Assembly (NCBI GenBank): GCA_028287235.1
Contig: JAQBQB010000023.1
Coordinates: 124,001 to 188,000, forward strand
DNA length: 64,000 nucleotides
Origin: Gemmatimonadota bacterium
Lineage (GTDB): Bacteria > Gemmatimonadota > Gemmatimonadetes > Gemmatimonadales > Gemmatimonadaceae
Direction: 5' to 3'
Shown here in pieces: positions 55,439-64,000 of the stretch. Positions within the stretch are counted from its first letter, which is position 1; each line of letters opens with the position of its first letter. Below the pieces are notes generated by a model. It was not told the origin of the DNA. It ran no database searches and saw nothing but the letters and a program-made list of their open reading frames with translations. The translations under genes and the position numbers were made by a program.

Positions 55439-58400
55439 AAGCGCCACGTATGCGACAGCGAGAAGCTGAATTGGCCCGGCGTCGGCTGGAATCCGGTCAG
55501 CAGCTGCGACTCGCGCGAGCAGATTCGGTTCGCCGTGGGCGGGTCGTACGCAACCTGTGCCGAGAGCGTCGGATCGAACCGGTACTCCACCTTGGCGCCC
55601 AGGCTGCCGAGCGCCGTGAAGTTCGACGTGTTCTGCGTGAACCCGCACAGCCCGGTGTTCAAGTTGAAGTACAGGTTGCCGCCGAACTGCTTCTCGGCGC
55701 CGATTGTCGCGCCGTTGAGGTACTGGCTGAAGTTCCGCGGATCAAACGGATTCTGGCCCGTCGCGTTGTCGGCCGACCCAAGCTGGAATTGCAGCATGTC
55801 GAACCACGACCCGAGGTTCTGCCGCAGCCCCGCGGCCGCCACCGCGCTCAGGGTGGGAGCGAGCACGTTGGCCAGCACCTGCGACGCGCCGGTGTTGTTC
55901 GCGCCGCCGAGATCCAATCCCGGCCGTCCGGTGATCAGATAGCTCACCAGATCCGACTGCGAGATCGCGTACTCGGTGGTGCTCTTGAAGTCGATGTTCG
56001 GGTTCGGCATGCGCCCGTGCAGATTCACGATCACGCCGATGTCGCGGTCGCGATACTGCTTCACGTTGTACAACGCGTTGATGTCGAGGGTCGGCGTTTC
56101 CGGCGGCCCGTCGAAGGTCACGACGCCGTCGGGAAGCACTGCGAACTCGCGCTGCACCACGCCGAGGTTCAAGACGTACGTGCCGTCCACCGTGCGAAGC
56201 TGGCCCTCGAGCGACAGCTTCGGGATCAACGTACCCGACGCCGTCGCCCGCGTCGACCGCGCGGTCGACGTTCGGAGGTTCAGCGTGCCGGTCAGGCGCA
56301 CGTTCGCTTCGCTCGAGCGAAGCCGCACGTTGTCGCCGAGCGCGATCGTGACACCGCCCTGCAGGTTGGTGATCAACGTCGTCAAGAAGGAGGGCACCGT
56401 GGTCACGCCCGACGTCGACGTGCTGTCCACCACCTCTTCCACGACGAGCTTTCGCGCGAGGTCGCGGTCGGCGAGGTAGATCGCGCCGCGATCGACGCGC
56501 AGACGTCCCTCCAGCGTGTCCGCCCTGAGTGTGCCGTGCAAGCGCAGCGGGGTGGAGTCGGTCGAGATGTAGAGGTCCGCCAGCGAGCGCTTGTTCAGCG
56601 CGTGGAACTGCCTCGCCACCAGCCGCAGGTCGAGCAACGGCGACGTCTTCGATGCCCCAGGAAGATTGAACCACCCGTCGAGCTGCAGCGAGCCGCTCGG
56701 CTGTCTGTCGTTCGCCGCGGTGAACTTGACGGCGATGCTATCCTGCGTGCCCGCCGCATTCAGCGCGGCGAAGATGCTTCCGTCGATGTCGACGATCTTC
56801 ACGCCCATGGGGCGGACGACCACCGAGCCGTTGCGCACCGCGACGTTGCCGTTGAACAGCTCGGCGCCCCATTTGCCCGAGAGCCGCGCCGTCGCCGACA
56901 GCTTGCCCATCACGCTGTCGATGGTGCCCGGCGTGAGCATGCCGCCAATCGCGAGCAGCGTGCTCACGATCGACAGGTCGGTGGTGTCGGCGTGCAGCTC
57001 TCCCGAGAGCGATCCAGGAATCTTTCGCGGCGCGCTGAACAGCGCGATCTCGATCGGAAGATCGGCCTGCGCCGAGAGCGCGGTCTGCCCGCCGCGAACG
57101 AGGTGTCCCGTCGCGTTGAGCCGACGGTCGCGGTACGCCGCGCCGAGGGCGATCGAGTCGATTGGAAATCCATCGACCTTGAGCGACGTGAGCGACGCGC
57201 TCGCGGCGATGCGCGGACTCGATTTGGTCCCCGTGATTCCGGCAAGCACGTCGGCGACGCCCGATACGGTATCGCGGAACTGCGCGAGCGCCGCGAACTC
57301 GCCGAGCGGTATTCGCGATGCGCTGAGCTGCGCGCTCACCGGCCCCACGTCCGGCACGTTGGCGCTCAGCACGACGACGGCCGTATCGCGATTCCGCAGC
57401 ACGAGCGAGTCGATCCGCACTCCGGCGCTGTCCTTCGCCAACCGCACCGGTTGCGCGAGACGCCAGTCGTCCGCGCCCACGGTGAGCGCCATGGAGTCGA
57501 CGACGAGGGTTTTTGCGGCGGGCGTCAAGCTCCAGTTGCCCGCCGTCGCCAGCGTGGGGCCGTTGTGGCTCAACGCGCCAATCCCGAACCGTCCGCGCGT
57601 CAAGCTGTCGAAGCGGGCCGAGAGGCCGACCGTGTCGAGACGGACTCCGGCCAACACCGCCGTATCGACGCGTGCGTTCACCGAACCCGATCGCGCGCCG
57701 AGCAGGTCGTGAATGTCGAACGTGCCCTGCACTACCTCGCCGCGTTGACCGTTCACGTACAGGCTGCTGGCTGTCAGCCGGCCGCGCACGTCGAGCGAGT
57801 CGAAGGTGCCAGTTGCGACTCCGCTGATCACCCCGCCGCCCGAGAGCGAATCGGGCGGCGTCGCGGCCGCACCGAGCAGCGTCGTGTCGGGATGCGAGAT
57901 CAGCGGACGCCAGCCGCCGAGCGAGTCGACGGTGAGTGTGAAATGCAGCGAGTCGGCACGGCCGTTCGGCAAGCCGATCGCGCCGTTCGCCACGAGCGTC
58001 GCGGCCTTGGTCGGGACGCGCAGCGAATCGATGATCATGCGGCCGTCGGCGAAGCGCACGTGCGCGCGCGACGGATAGACCGGAATGCTGTCGATGATCG
58101 TTCGGTCGAGCGCGAGATCGGCGGCGCCGCGCAGCGTGGCGGCGTTCGCGCCGGCAACGTCGACGTCATAATGGCCGCTCAGCGTGCCGGCGGGAATGGT
58201 CGGCTTCTCGAGCAGCGCCGCGGGATTGAGCGCGCTGAACTGCCCACGGCCGCGCGCGGCGTACCCGCCCACGGAATCGATGTCGAGTCGTCCGTCGAAG
58301 CTGAACGCGCCGGCCGCGCCCTGCAGCGACGTCGCCAGCTCGAGGTCGGGCGACGACCCCTTGGCGCGAATCGGCCCGCTCATCAGCCCGCGGAGCGGCA

Positions 58401-60039
58401 GCGCCGGATAGGACCGAGCCAGCATCGTCCACGACAGCGGATGTGCGTCCATCACCACGTCGTAGCTCATGAACTTGTCGCCGTACGTCACCCGCCCGCT
58501 TCCGCTGGCGCGCGACGGCTCGCCCGGACCGTCCTGGTGCGCGATGTTCGCGTTCGAGAAGCGCAGATCGAGCCACGACGAATCGAGCGTGGCGGTGCCG
58601 GAGACAAAGCCGCCGAGGCGCGGGAAGCTGGGGAACAGATACTCGATCGACCGAAGATCGATCGAGCTGGCGTCCACGTTGAACCTGTGAAAGGTCGTGA
58701 ACGCGGGCAGCAGAATGTCGAGCTCTCCCTTGCCCGCGAAGCGCGACACGGCGCCGCGAACGTGCGCGTCCTGAAATACGCCGCGGGCATCGTCGACCAC
58801 GAAGTGCGTGAGCGGACCGCCGCGCGCCTTCACGGTGCCCACGATGTCTCCCTGAAAGTCCACGGGGAACTTCTTCCCGTTCAGCGTGCGGAGCAGGTCG
58901 AAGTTCACCGGATCGGCGCGCATGTCGACGTTCTGCACGAGCAGGATCGGCGCGCCCGTCGCGAACGTCATGTCGCCGACGACGTGAGACTTCGTGCTGC
59001 GCACGTCCATCTTCGCGAGCTTGAAGTCGATGATCTGCAGATTCCTGGGGTCGTTCTTGATCAGCAGGTCGAGCGTGCCGCCGCCGGTGCGCGGCAACGT
59101 GGGATACACCCAGTTCACGTCGTCGAGCGATACCGAGTCGCCGCGGATCGCGATGTCGTAGCGCATGGGCAGGTTGCTTCCCCACCACACCTTTCCCTTT
59201 CCGCTCCCGGTCGACGCCGGCATGTCGAAATGCGGAATGGCGAACCAGACGGAATCCTGGAGCCGCCGCACGTTCCCGCGCACGTGCCGGAACTTGAACG
59301 TCGGCTCGTACTCGTCCACGGAGAGCGAGTCGATCCGGAACTCCTGTCCCACTTTGCGATCGCTGTCGGGATCGGCCAACCGCGCGTGCGAGCTGAATCC
59401 GTGGGCGTTCGTCCAGGAATAGGTACGCGCGTAGCCGTCGAACACCTTCGAGACCATCTTCGCCGGATTCGACAGGTGCGCCTTGATCACGCTGTCGCGC
59501 GCCGTGCCGCGCTCGTCGGGCCGCCAGGGCAGCGACAGGTAGAACGACGCGTTGCGCGTGGACGTCGAGTCGATGACGATGTAGTCACCGAAGTTGCGCG
59601 TCTTCGCGTCCTTCGGCTTGCTCGGCTGGTTGTTGCCCGACGCGAAGATCTCCTGGAAATTCCACACGCCGTTGGCGTGCTGGATGAGATGCACGTAGGG
59701 GTGCTCGACGTTCAGACGGCTGATGTAGATGCGCGAGTCGATCAGATCGCGCGGACTGAGCGTGAACGTGATCGGCCCACTGCTCAACAACCGCTCGCCG
59801 CGTTTGTCGCGAATGTCGACGCTGTCGATCGCGAAGGTCGTGATCAAGTTGCCGCTGAGATGGCCGACGTAGATCGACCCGCCCTTGAAGTTCCGCGTCG
59901 CCAGTCCCTGCACCAGCTCGCGCAGCTTGCCCCGCCCCGTGTCCGAGCGCGTCACGAAGAGAACCGTGGCCACGGCCAGGATTCCCAACGTGACGAACAC
60001 GGCGGCGCTCACGAGCGCCACGAGGCGACGACGCTTCAT
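55435..60039 (-). CDS. tamB: Translocation and assembly module inner-membrane component TamB
   Basis: 1,534 residues: one N-terminal signal-anchor helix (LVALVSAAVFVTLGILAVAT, residues 7-26), a long run of beta-taco repeats of AsmA type (RNFKGGSIYVGHLSGNLITT near the start), and the C-terminal DUF490/TamB domain from about 1150. That domain contains NARVD-like and LRSSEANVRLTGTLNLRTST segments, and GTLIPKLSLEGQLRTVDGTY. It ends with the typical barrel-like strand SFSLSHTWRF, the final Phe being the OM-protein signature. TamB spans the periplasm between the membranes and is thought to carry phospholipids or help outer-membrane protein insertion. Its ATG follows the tamA-like stop by one base, so the pair is coupled. 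Confidence 0.93.
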   Translation of the reverse strand: MKRRRLVALVSAAVFVTLGILAVATVLFVTRSDTGRGKLRELVQGLATRNFKGGSIYVGHLSGNLITTFAIDSVDIRDKRGERLLSSGPITFTLSPRDLIDSRIYISRLNVEHPYVHLIQHANGVWNFQEIFASGNNQPSKPKDAKTRNFGDYIVIDSTSTRNASFYLSLPWRPDERGTARDSVIKAHLSNPAKMVSKVFDGYARTYSWTNAHGFSSHARLADPDSDRKVGQEFRIDSLSVDEYEPTFKFRHVRGNVRRLQDSVWFAIPHFDMPASTGSGKGKVWWGSNLPMRYDIAIRGDSVSLDDVNWVYPTLPRTGGGTLDLLIKNDPRNLQIIDFKLAKMDVRSTKSHVVGDMTFATGAPILLVQNVDMRADPVNFDLLRTLNGKKFPVDFQGDIVGTVKARGGPLTHFVVDDARGVFQDAHVRGAVSRFAGKGELDILLPAFTTFHRFNVDASSIDLRSIEYLFPSFPRLGGFVSGTATLDSSWLDLRFSNANIAHQDGPGEPSRASGSGRVTYGDKFMSYDVVMDAHPLSWTMLARSYPALPLRGLMSGPIRAKGSSPDLELATSLQGAAGAFSFDGRLDIDSVGGYAARGRGQFSALNPAALLEKPTIPAGTLSGHYDVDVAGANAATLRGAADLALDRTIIDSIPVYPSRAHVRFADGRMIIDSLRVPTKAATLVANGAIGLPNGRADSLHFTLTVDSLGGWRPLISHPDTTLLGAAATPPDSLSGGGVISGVATGTFDSLDVRGRLTASSLYVNGQRGEVVQGTFDIHDLLGARSGSVNARVDTAVLAGVRLDTVGLSARFDSLTRGRFGIGALSHNGPTLATAGNWSLTPAAKTLVVDSMALTVGADDWRLAQPVRLAKDSAGVRIDSLVLRNRDTAVVVLSANVPDVGPVSAQLSASRIPLGEFAALAQFRDTVSGVADVLAGITGTKSSPRIAASASLTSLKVDGFPIDSIALGAAYRDRRLNATGHLVRGGQTALSAQADLPIEIALFSAPRKIPGSLSGELHADTTDLSIVSTLLAIGGMLTPGTIDSVMGKLSATARLSGKWGAELFNGNVAVRNGSVVVRPMGVKIVDIDGSIFAALNAAGTQDSIAVKFTAANDRQPSGSLQLDGWFNLPGASKTSPLLDLRLVARQFHALNKRSLADLYISTDSTPLRLHGTLRADTLEGRLRVDRGAIYLADRDLARKLVVEEVVDSTSTSGVTTVPSFLTTLITNLQGGVTIALGDNVRLRSSEANVRLTGTLNLRTSTARSTRATASGTLIPKLSLEGQLRTVDGTYVLNLGVVQREFAVLPDGVVTFDGPPETPTLDINALYNVKQYRDRDIGVIVNLHGRMPNPNIDFKSTTEYAISQSDLVSYLITGRPGLDLGGANNTGASQVLANVLAPTLSAVAAAGLRQNLGSWFDMLQFQLGSADNATGQNPFDPRNFSQYLNGATIGAEKQFGGNLYFNLNTGLCGFTQNTSNFTALGSLGAKVEYRFDPTLSAQVAYDPPTANRICSRESQLLTGFQPTPGQFSFSLSHTWRF

Positions 60040-60040
60040 A

Positions 60041-62320
60041 CTAGAAACTGTTACCGATCGAGATGGTCAGCGTGAGCTTCTTGAAAAAATTCGAGGACTG
60101 CGGCTGTCTGAACGTGGCGGGACACCCGGTGTTCTCCTGGACGAGAGCGCCCGTGCTCGGATCCTTGTGAACGAGGATCGGCGCCGACCCTGTAGGACTC
60201 ACGCAGATCAGGGGCGCGTTGGGAGCGCTTCCCTCTGGGAAGTACGCCTGCGCCGCCGGACTCCCGTACGGATTGTACCCTGCGTTGACGTTGATGGGAC
60301 CGACCGGCGACGAGATACGGACGCCGATTCCCGGCGTGACGGCCAGACGCGTGAAGCCGAGGTTTTTCACGCCCGGCTGACGCGTCCACACCTCGCCCGC
60401 GTCGGTGAACAACGCGTACTGCAGCAGCTCCGGAAAGAATGGGTCGCGCAGACGGAGCTCGACGTTCGCCACGATCAGCTGGTTGCCGCCCACCGGCACG
60501 GTTCGCTGAGCCCGCTTTCCGTCGATAACGGTGTACTCGAAGGTCGTGTCGTCGATCGCCTTGATCGCCACCGCATCGGAATTCAGCAGATACACGACCG
60601 ACCCGAGCTCGTTCTGCTGGAAGCCTCGCACGCTCGTGGCGCCGCCCGCGTACAGGCGCTCTTCCGGCGTGGGCAGCTTGGTGCCGCCCACCGCGCCAAG
60701 GCGAAGCCGCGTCGCCAACACGGCACGCGACGGCAGCGGGTAAAACCAGGATCCGTCGAACGTCCCCTTGATGAACTTGAGCGCCGTGTCCGATCCGAGC
60801 CACGGCTCCGAGAGACGCAGCTCGCCGGCGACCGATGTGCCACTCGTCGGATCCACGGGGTTGTCGGTACGCGTGCGCCGGAGCGCGACGCTGGCGATCG
60901 CCGAGCGGAGGCGCCGCTGAATTTCATCTTGCTGCGGCTGCGTGCACCGGCTGAAGATGAGACAGAGCGTCGTCGGTTGCCCGCGGGTCTGTCCGAGCTC
61001 GAGAGTATAGGCCAGCCGCAGCGGCATGCCGAGCGCAATCGTGCGCGTGGCCGACGCCTCGCCGCCGATGTCGGTCCGGCGCAGATACGCTTCGTACTCG
61101 CCGCGCCGTTCGCTGTACAGCGAATACGACGGCACCCAGTGCGTCCCGAACAGGCTCGGCTCGCGCAGCGTGGCGCCCACGTAGTAGTTGACCGTGGAGC
61201 TGGCGATGCTGTCGTTGTCGAGATACCGCCGGTAGCAGAGGTTCTGCCGCGTGAACCGCCAATTCGTCGGATTGCCCCAGCCGAGCTTCGACGCGCGGCC
61301 CGTGAGCTCGAGGTGATGTGCGTTCTTCAGGAAATTCTTGTCCGTGTACTGCGCGCTCGCGCGCCCGCAGTCGAGTGTCGCCCAGCCTTCTTCCTGGTCG
61401 ATCTGCCGCATGTAGTCCTCGCGCAGATCGAGCGCGACGTCGGCGAGCGTGTCGCCGTGCTGCCACGTCGTGTCGAGCGCGATGCCGACGTGCCGGTACG
61501 CGCCGAGCTGGTAGAGATTCCGCTGCGCCTCGACGAGCGCGCGATCGCTGTACCAGTCGCCGGTTCGGAAGCCGAGCAGCCGCAACACCACGGCGCTGTC
61601 GATCTCCGGTGGCCCGCCATTCACCCCCACGCTGCGCACGGCGATCTCGTTGATGCGTGCGCGGGCGCCGGGTTGCACGTCGAGCGTCACGGTGGCGCGA
61701 TGCTCCTGCAGCTGCACCGACGACGCGGGATAGACCGCCGCGTGCGCGTAGCCGAAGTTGCGCAGGCGACCGACGATCGAATCGATGTCCGCGAACATCG
61801 AGAGAAAGCTGAAACGTCCTCCCACTTTGAGCTGGAGGTTGCGCAGGACTTCGTCGCGCTGCGGAACGGAGTCGAGCCCCGTGATCGTCAGCGAGTCGAG
61901 GACGATCGGCTGCCCTTCGTCGATCCGGAAGGTGACGGCGACCGCGTTCGGCCCCACCGCCTGGACGAGTGTGTCGACCTTGGTGTTGTAGAAGCCGTTG
62001 TTCCGGTAGAACTGCGTCAGCGCGCGAACGTCGGGCCCGAGCCCCACGCTCGGATAGCAGCGCGGCGTTCCGAACACGCGGAGATACCGCTTGGCGAACG
62101 ACGAGGGCGTCGTGAGCACGCGGGCCGAGAGGTCGTCGTCGGTGAATGTCCTGTTCCCTTCGAAGCTGAGGACCCGCACTTCCTTGCGACCGTCATCGCA
62201 GGCGACGTCCTGTGCGTGCGCCACGGCCGGCAACGCCGTCAGCGCGGTCAGTGCAGACAGGAGCGCGAGCGCCGCCACGACGAACGGCTGGACGGGCACT
62301 CCTCCGAACCGGAAACGCAT
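60041..62320 (-). CDS. Omp85-family outer-membrane protein (TamA/BamA-like)
   Basis: 759 residues. A signal peptide (1-37, ends AVAHAQ) is followed by POTRA repeats from about 45 to 330 (RVLSFEGNRTFTDDDLSARV, ALTQFYRNNGFYNTKVDTLV, NLYQLGAYRHVGIALDTTWQ) and a 16-strand barrel. The L6-type motif is in YAGGATSVRGFQQNELG (VRGF), and the last strand ends LTLTISIGNSF with the C-terminal Phe. It is followed at one base by tamB, so TamA is the best name, although true BamA is not excluded because another bamA is not in the window. The ATG shares one base with the stop of the small gene before it (TGATG). Confidence 0.9.
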   Translation of the reverse strand: MRFRFGGVPVQPFVVAALALLSALTALTALPAVAHAQDVACDDGRKEVRVLSFEGNRTFTDDDLSARVLTTPSSFAKRYLRVFGTPRCYPSVGLGPDVRALTQFYRNNGFYNTKVDTLVQAVGPNAVAVTFRIDEGQPIVLDSLTITGLDSVPQRDEVLRNLQLKVGGRFSFLSMFADIDSIVGRLRNFGYAHAAVYPASSVQLQEHRATVTLDVQPGARARINEIAVRSVGVNGGPPEIDSAVVLRLLGFRTGDWYSDRALVEAQRNLYQLGAYRHVGIALDTTWQHGDTLADVALDLREDYMRQIDQEEGWATLDCGRASAQYTDKNFLKNAHHLELTGRASKLGWGNPTNWRFTRQNLCYRRYLDNDSIASSTVNYYVGATLREPSLFGTHWVPSYSLYSERRGEYEAYLRRTDIGGEASATRTIALGMPLRLAYTLELGQTRGQPTTLCLIFSRCTQPQQDEIQRRLRSAIASVALRRTRTDNPVDPTSGTSVAGELRLSEPWLGSDTALKFIKGTFDGSWFYPLPSRAVLATRLRLGAVGGTKLPTPEERLYAGGATSVRGFQQNELGSVVYLLNSDAVAIKAIDDTTFEYTVIDGKRAQRTVPVGGNQLIVANVELRLRDPFFPELLQYALFTDAGEVWTRQPGVKNLGFTRLAVTPGIGVRISSPVGPINVNAGYNPYGSPAAQAYFPEGSAPNAPLICVSPTGSAPILVHKDPSTGALVQENTGCPATFRQPQSSNFFKKLTLTISIGNSF

Positions 62321-62553
62321 CACCCGTCGCGCTGTCCGCCGTCGGGCAATCGCCAACGCGCGGCGGCAATCCGACCGCCGCGATCGGGTACGAGCGGCGT
62401 GCGCTCGCGATAGAGCCGCGCGAGGTAGAATGCGGCGACTCCCGCGGCCACCCCAACCCCGATGACGGGCAGCAGCTCGCGAACGCTCAGCGAGCGCCGA
62501 TAGAAATACTCAGGAACCGCACGCTCGGCGCGCGGATCGCTCTTTGCAGGCAT
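62320..62553 (-). CDS. Small single-helix membrane protein preceding tamA
   Basis: 77 residues: a charged N-terminus (MPAKSDPRAERAVPEYFYRR), one helix at about residues 27-45 (LLPVIGVGVAAGVAAFYLAR), and a basic tail. The ATG at 62553 has GAGG upstream. The stop overlaps the tamA start by one base, so its product is made together with the Omp85 protein. No family is recognised. A role in the translocation module or in membrane insertion is a hypothesis from position. Confidence 0.65.
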   Translation of the reverse strand: MPAKSDPRAERAVPEYFYRRSLSVRELLPVIGVGVAAGVAAFYLARLYRERTPLVPDRGGRIAAARWRLPDGGQRDG

Positions 62554-62593
62554 GCCAACCTCGTGTGCCCCGGGGCCGCGTCGCACAAACAAC

Positions 62594-62624
62594 GCGCCCG
62601 CACGGGACAATGTCCGGCGGGCGC
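62594..62624. repeat. Long hairpin between the divergent tamA and peptide-binding genes
   Basis: GCGCCCGC and GCGGGCGC frame an inner GGAC-AAT-GTCC stem, together about 12 base pairs with a small bulge. It lies six bases before the -35 of the plus-strand gene and about 40 bases before the minus-strand start. It is followed on the minus strand by GTTGTTTG. It could be an operator or a leader hairpin. Confidence 0.5.
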
Positions 62625-62630
62625 ATCTGA

Positions 62631-62660
62631 TTGACGCTTAACGGCGGCACCGGGTAAGTT
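62631..62660 (+). promoter_or_regulatory. Promoter of the peptide-binding lipoprotein gene
   Basis: TTGACG, an 18-base spacer, TAAGTT: the same spacing and -10 as the mgtE promoter. A leader of about 15-20 bases follows before the ATG at 62684. Confidence 0.75.
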
Positions 62661-62683
62661 CTCGCGCCACTTTGCCACTGTCA

Positions 62684-64000
62684 ATGAAATGTATACGCTC
62701 GCTCGTCCTCTCGGTGGCCGCACTCGTGATCACCGGGTGCGGATCGACTGGCGCACCCACCCGGCATGAGCTGATCGACTCGCGGGACCAGTACGATCCG
62801 CGCTCGCTCGACCCGGCGCTCTCCACCGACGTACCCACCGGCCGCGCCGTCGGCTACGTGTTCGACGGCCTCACCCGCTTCGACCCCAACGCCCGGGTCG
62901 AGCCGGGGCTCGCCGAACGATGGGAGGTCACGCCCGACGGCCTCACCTACACCTTCCACCTCCGGCACGGCGTTCTGTTTCACGACGGAACGCCGTTCAC
63001 CGCGAAGCACGTCGTCAACAGCTGGCAGCGGGCGCTCGACCCGGTCACCAAGAGCGGCGCCGCGCAGTTTCTCTTTCCAATCCGGGGCGCGCGCGAGCTC
63101 AACGCCGGAACGGCCAAGATCCTGTCGGGCGTCACCGTGCACGACGACAGCACGCTCGTCGTCACCCTCGCCGAGCCGCTGGCCATCTTCACGAAGATGC
63201 TCGCCATGCCCGTCGCCGCGGTCGTTCCCAACGACGTGCCCGCGAACTTCGGCGAGCACCCCATCGGCACCGGGCCGTGGAAGCTCGTCGAGTGGAAGCA
63301 CGACGACTATCTGCTCTTCGCGCGGAACCCGTCCTACTTCGGCGGCGCGCCGAAGACCGACAGCCTCCGCGCCCGCATTATCGCCGAGCCGAGCACCGGC
63401 GTGGCCGAGTTCGAGAGCGGCAACGTCGACATCCTCCAGATCCCGGCCAGCGAAGCGTCGGACTGGCAGGAGGATGAGAGCAAGAAGCCGCTGCTCATGT
63501 CCACGCCGGCGCTCGAGCTGGTGTACGTCGGCATCAATACCACGCGCGGTCCACTCACCGACGTCCGCGTCCGCCAGGCGATCAACTACGCCATCGACAT
63601 CAACCGCATCATCGAGCGGCTGATCAGCGGGCGCGGTACACGCGCGGCGGGCGTCATACCGCCGGCGCTCCCGGGATACGACAGCACGCGCAAAGCGTAT
63701 CCGTACGATCCGGCCAAGGCGAAGCAACTGCTCGCCGCCGCCGGCCATCCCGACGGCATCGACATCGAGCTCTGGACGTCGGTGGCGCCGATCTACCTCC
63801 GCATGGCCGAGACGATGCAAGCGTACCTCAAGGCCGTGGGGATCCGCGCCAAGATCGTGCAGCGCGAATCGGCCGCGGTGCGCGGCGCGGCGCGCAAGGG
63901 CCAAGTGGACATGATCCTCAAGGACTGGTACGCCGACTACCCTGACGCCGAGGATTTTCTCTATCCATTGTTGCACAGCGCGAACCGAGGCGCCGGCGGC
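62684..64000 (+). CDS. Oligopeptide ABC transporter substrate-binding lipoprotein (cut by window end)
   Basis: The frame is open to the window end: 439 residues seen, about 80% of a typical OppA-type protein. Lipoprotein signal MKCIRSLVLSVAALVITGC with Cys19. Family 5 solute-binding domain segments include SLDPALSTDVPTGRAVGYVF, WEVTPDGLTYTFHLRHGVLF, HDGTPFTAKHVVNSWQRALD, TGPWKLVEWKHDDYLLFARN, and VRVRQAINYAIDINRIIERL. It binds peptides in the periplasm for an ABC importer whose other genes should lie to the right. The ATG is placed by the signal and by its promoter. Confidence 0.92.
   Translation, partial: MKCIRSLVLSVAALVITGCGSTGAPTRHELIDSRDQYDPRSLDPALSTDVPTGRAVGYVFDGLTRFDPNARVEPGLAERWEVTPDGLTYTFHLRHGVLFHDGTPFTAKHVVNSWQRALDPVTKSGAAQFLFPIRGARELNAGTAKILSGVTVHDDSTLVVTLAEPLAIFTKMLAMPVAAVVPNDVPANFGEHPIGTGPWKLVEWKHDDYLLFARNPSYFGGAPKTDSLRARIIAEPSTGVAEFESGNVDILQIPASEASDWQEDESKKPLLMSTPALELVYVGINTTRGPLTDVRVRQAINYAIDINRIIERLISGRGTRAAGVIPPALPGYDSTRKAYPYDPAKAKQLLAAAGHPDGIDIELWTSVAPIYLRMAETMQAYLKAVGIRAKIVQRESAAVRGAARKGQVDMILKDWYADYPDAEDFLYPLLHSANRGAGG

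Noticed and set aside
55402-60075. A 1,557-codon open frame on the plus strand across tamB
   Set aside because: It is exactly antisense to tamB, Arg/Val/Glu/His-rich with no domain, and explained by high GC at codon position 3 of the opposite strand.
59885-62413. An 842-codon plus-strand open frame
   Set aside because: Antisense to the Omp85 gene, with no ribosome-binding site or domain.
62681-63976. A 431-codon minus-strand frame at the window end
   Set aside because: The plus strand here encodes a clear solute-binding lipoprotein, and the minus-strand translation has no family features.

Overview
The window looks like a chromosomal segment of a GC-rich (about two thirds G+C by eye), diderm, non-enteric bacterium. 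The outer-membrane assembly genes (tamA/bamA-like, tamB), many lipoproteins, a CBM9/DUF5916 barrel protein and an orphan TonB-plug-like lipoprotein are most in keeping with the Gemmatimonadota. That placement is an inference from gene content, not a measured phylogeny. I see no phage, insertion sequence, CRISPR array or integration site. The region reads as ordinary core and lifestyle genes packed into tight operons, with ATGA, GTGA and TTGA stop/start overlaps at many junctions.

Layout. 1-2895 (minus): xylose catabolism, xylA-xylB followed by the start of a sugar ABC permease. 3067-3552: small plug-like lipoprotein. 3688-11095: nitrogen assimilation, gltBD (minus) facing away from amtB (plus). 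11125-13285 (minus): aldo/keto reductase, gamma-glutamylcyclotransferase-like protein and two small proteins. 13650: tRNA-Gln(CTG) with its own promoter and terminator. 13850-20086: unknown exported protein, LysR regulator, then a three-gene phosphorelay (kinase, double receiver, receiver-PAS-kinase) without an output domain. 20263: tRNA-Ala(CGC), then a threonine/serine ammonia-lyase-type enzyme, a KGG-repeat stress protein and RNase Z. 23445-30265: small conserved genes, an acyl-CoA thioesterase overlapped by a probably frameshifted lipoprotein gene, a DUF4015-type glycosidase lipoprotein, and a dehydrogenase/aminotransferase/CarboxypepD-like operon. 31466-35704 (minus): complete bioFADB operon. 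35766-42361: DUF5916 barrel protein, MgtE, a metal-binding HMA protein coupled to a TPR-like exported protein. 42394-49690: VLCAD-type acyl-CoA dehydrogenase, an oxidase-assembly/copper-like operon (nine-helix His-rich membrane protein, HLHP protein, SURF1), DUF72, and a glycine-zipper protein. 49695-51692 (minus): CXXC zinc-ribbon, P1 peptidase, NlpC/P60. 51709-62553 (minus): small membrane protein, TamA/BamA, TamB, lipid kinase and a GAF-PAS hybrid histidine kinase in one chain. 62684-end: oligopeptide-binding lipoprotein, cut by the window end.

How it fits together. Several operons make coherent modules: xylose to xylulose-5-phosphate; ammonium uptake to glutamate; pimeloyl-thioester to biotin; outer-membrane biogenesis with a lipid kinase; possible peptide recycling by P1 plus NlpC/P60 enzymes. 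The most striking non-genic pattern is that at least ten transcription-unit starts carry a TANNNT hexamer exactly 6-7 bases before the start codon with no ribosome-binding site. This suggests widespread leaderless transcription. Other genes use ordinary TTGNCN-N17/18-TANNNT promoters with Shine-Dalgarno leaders.
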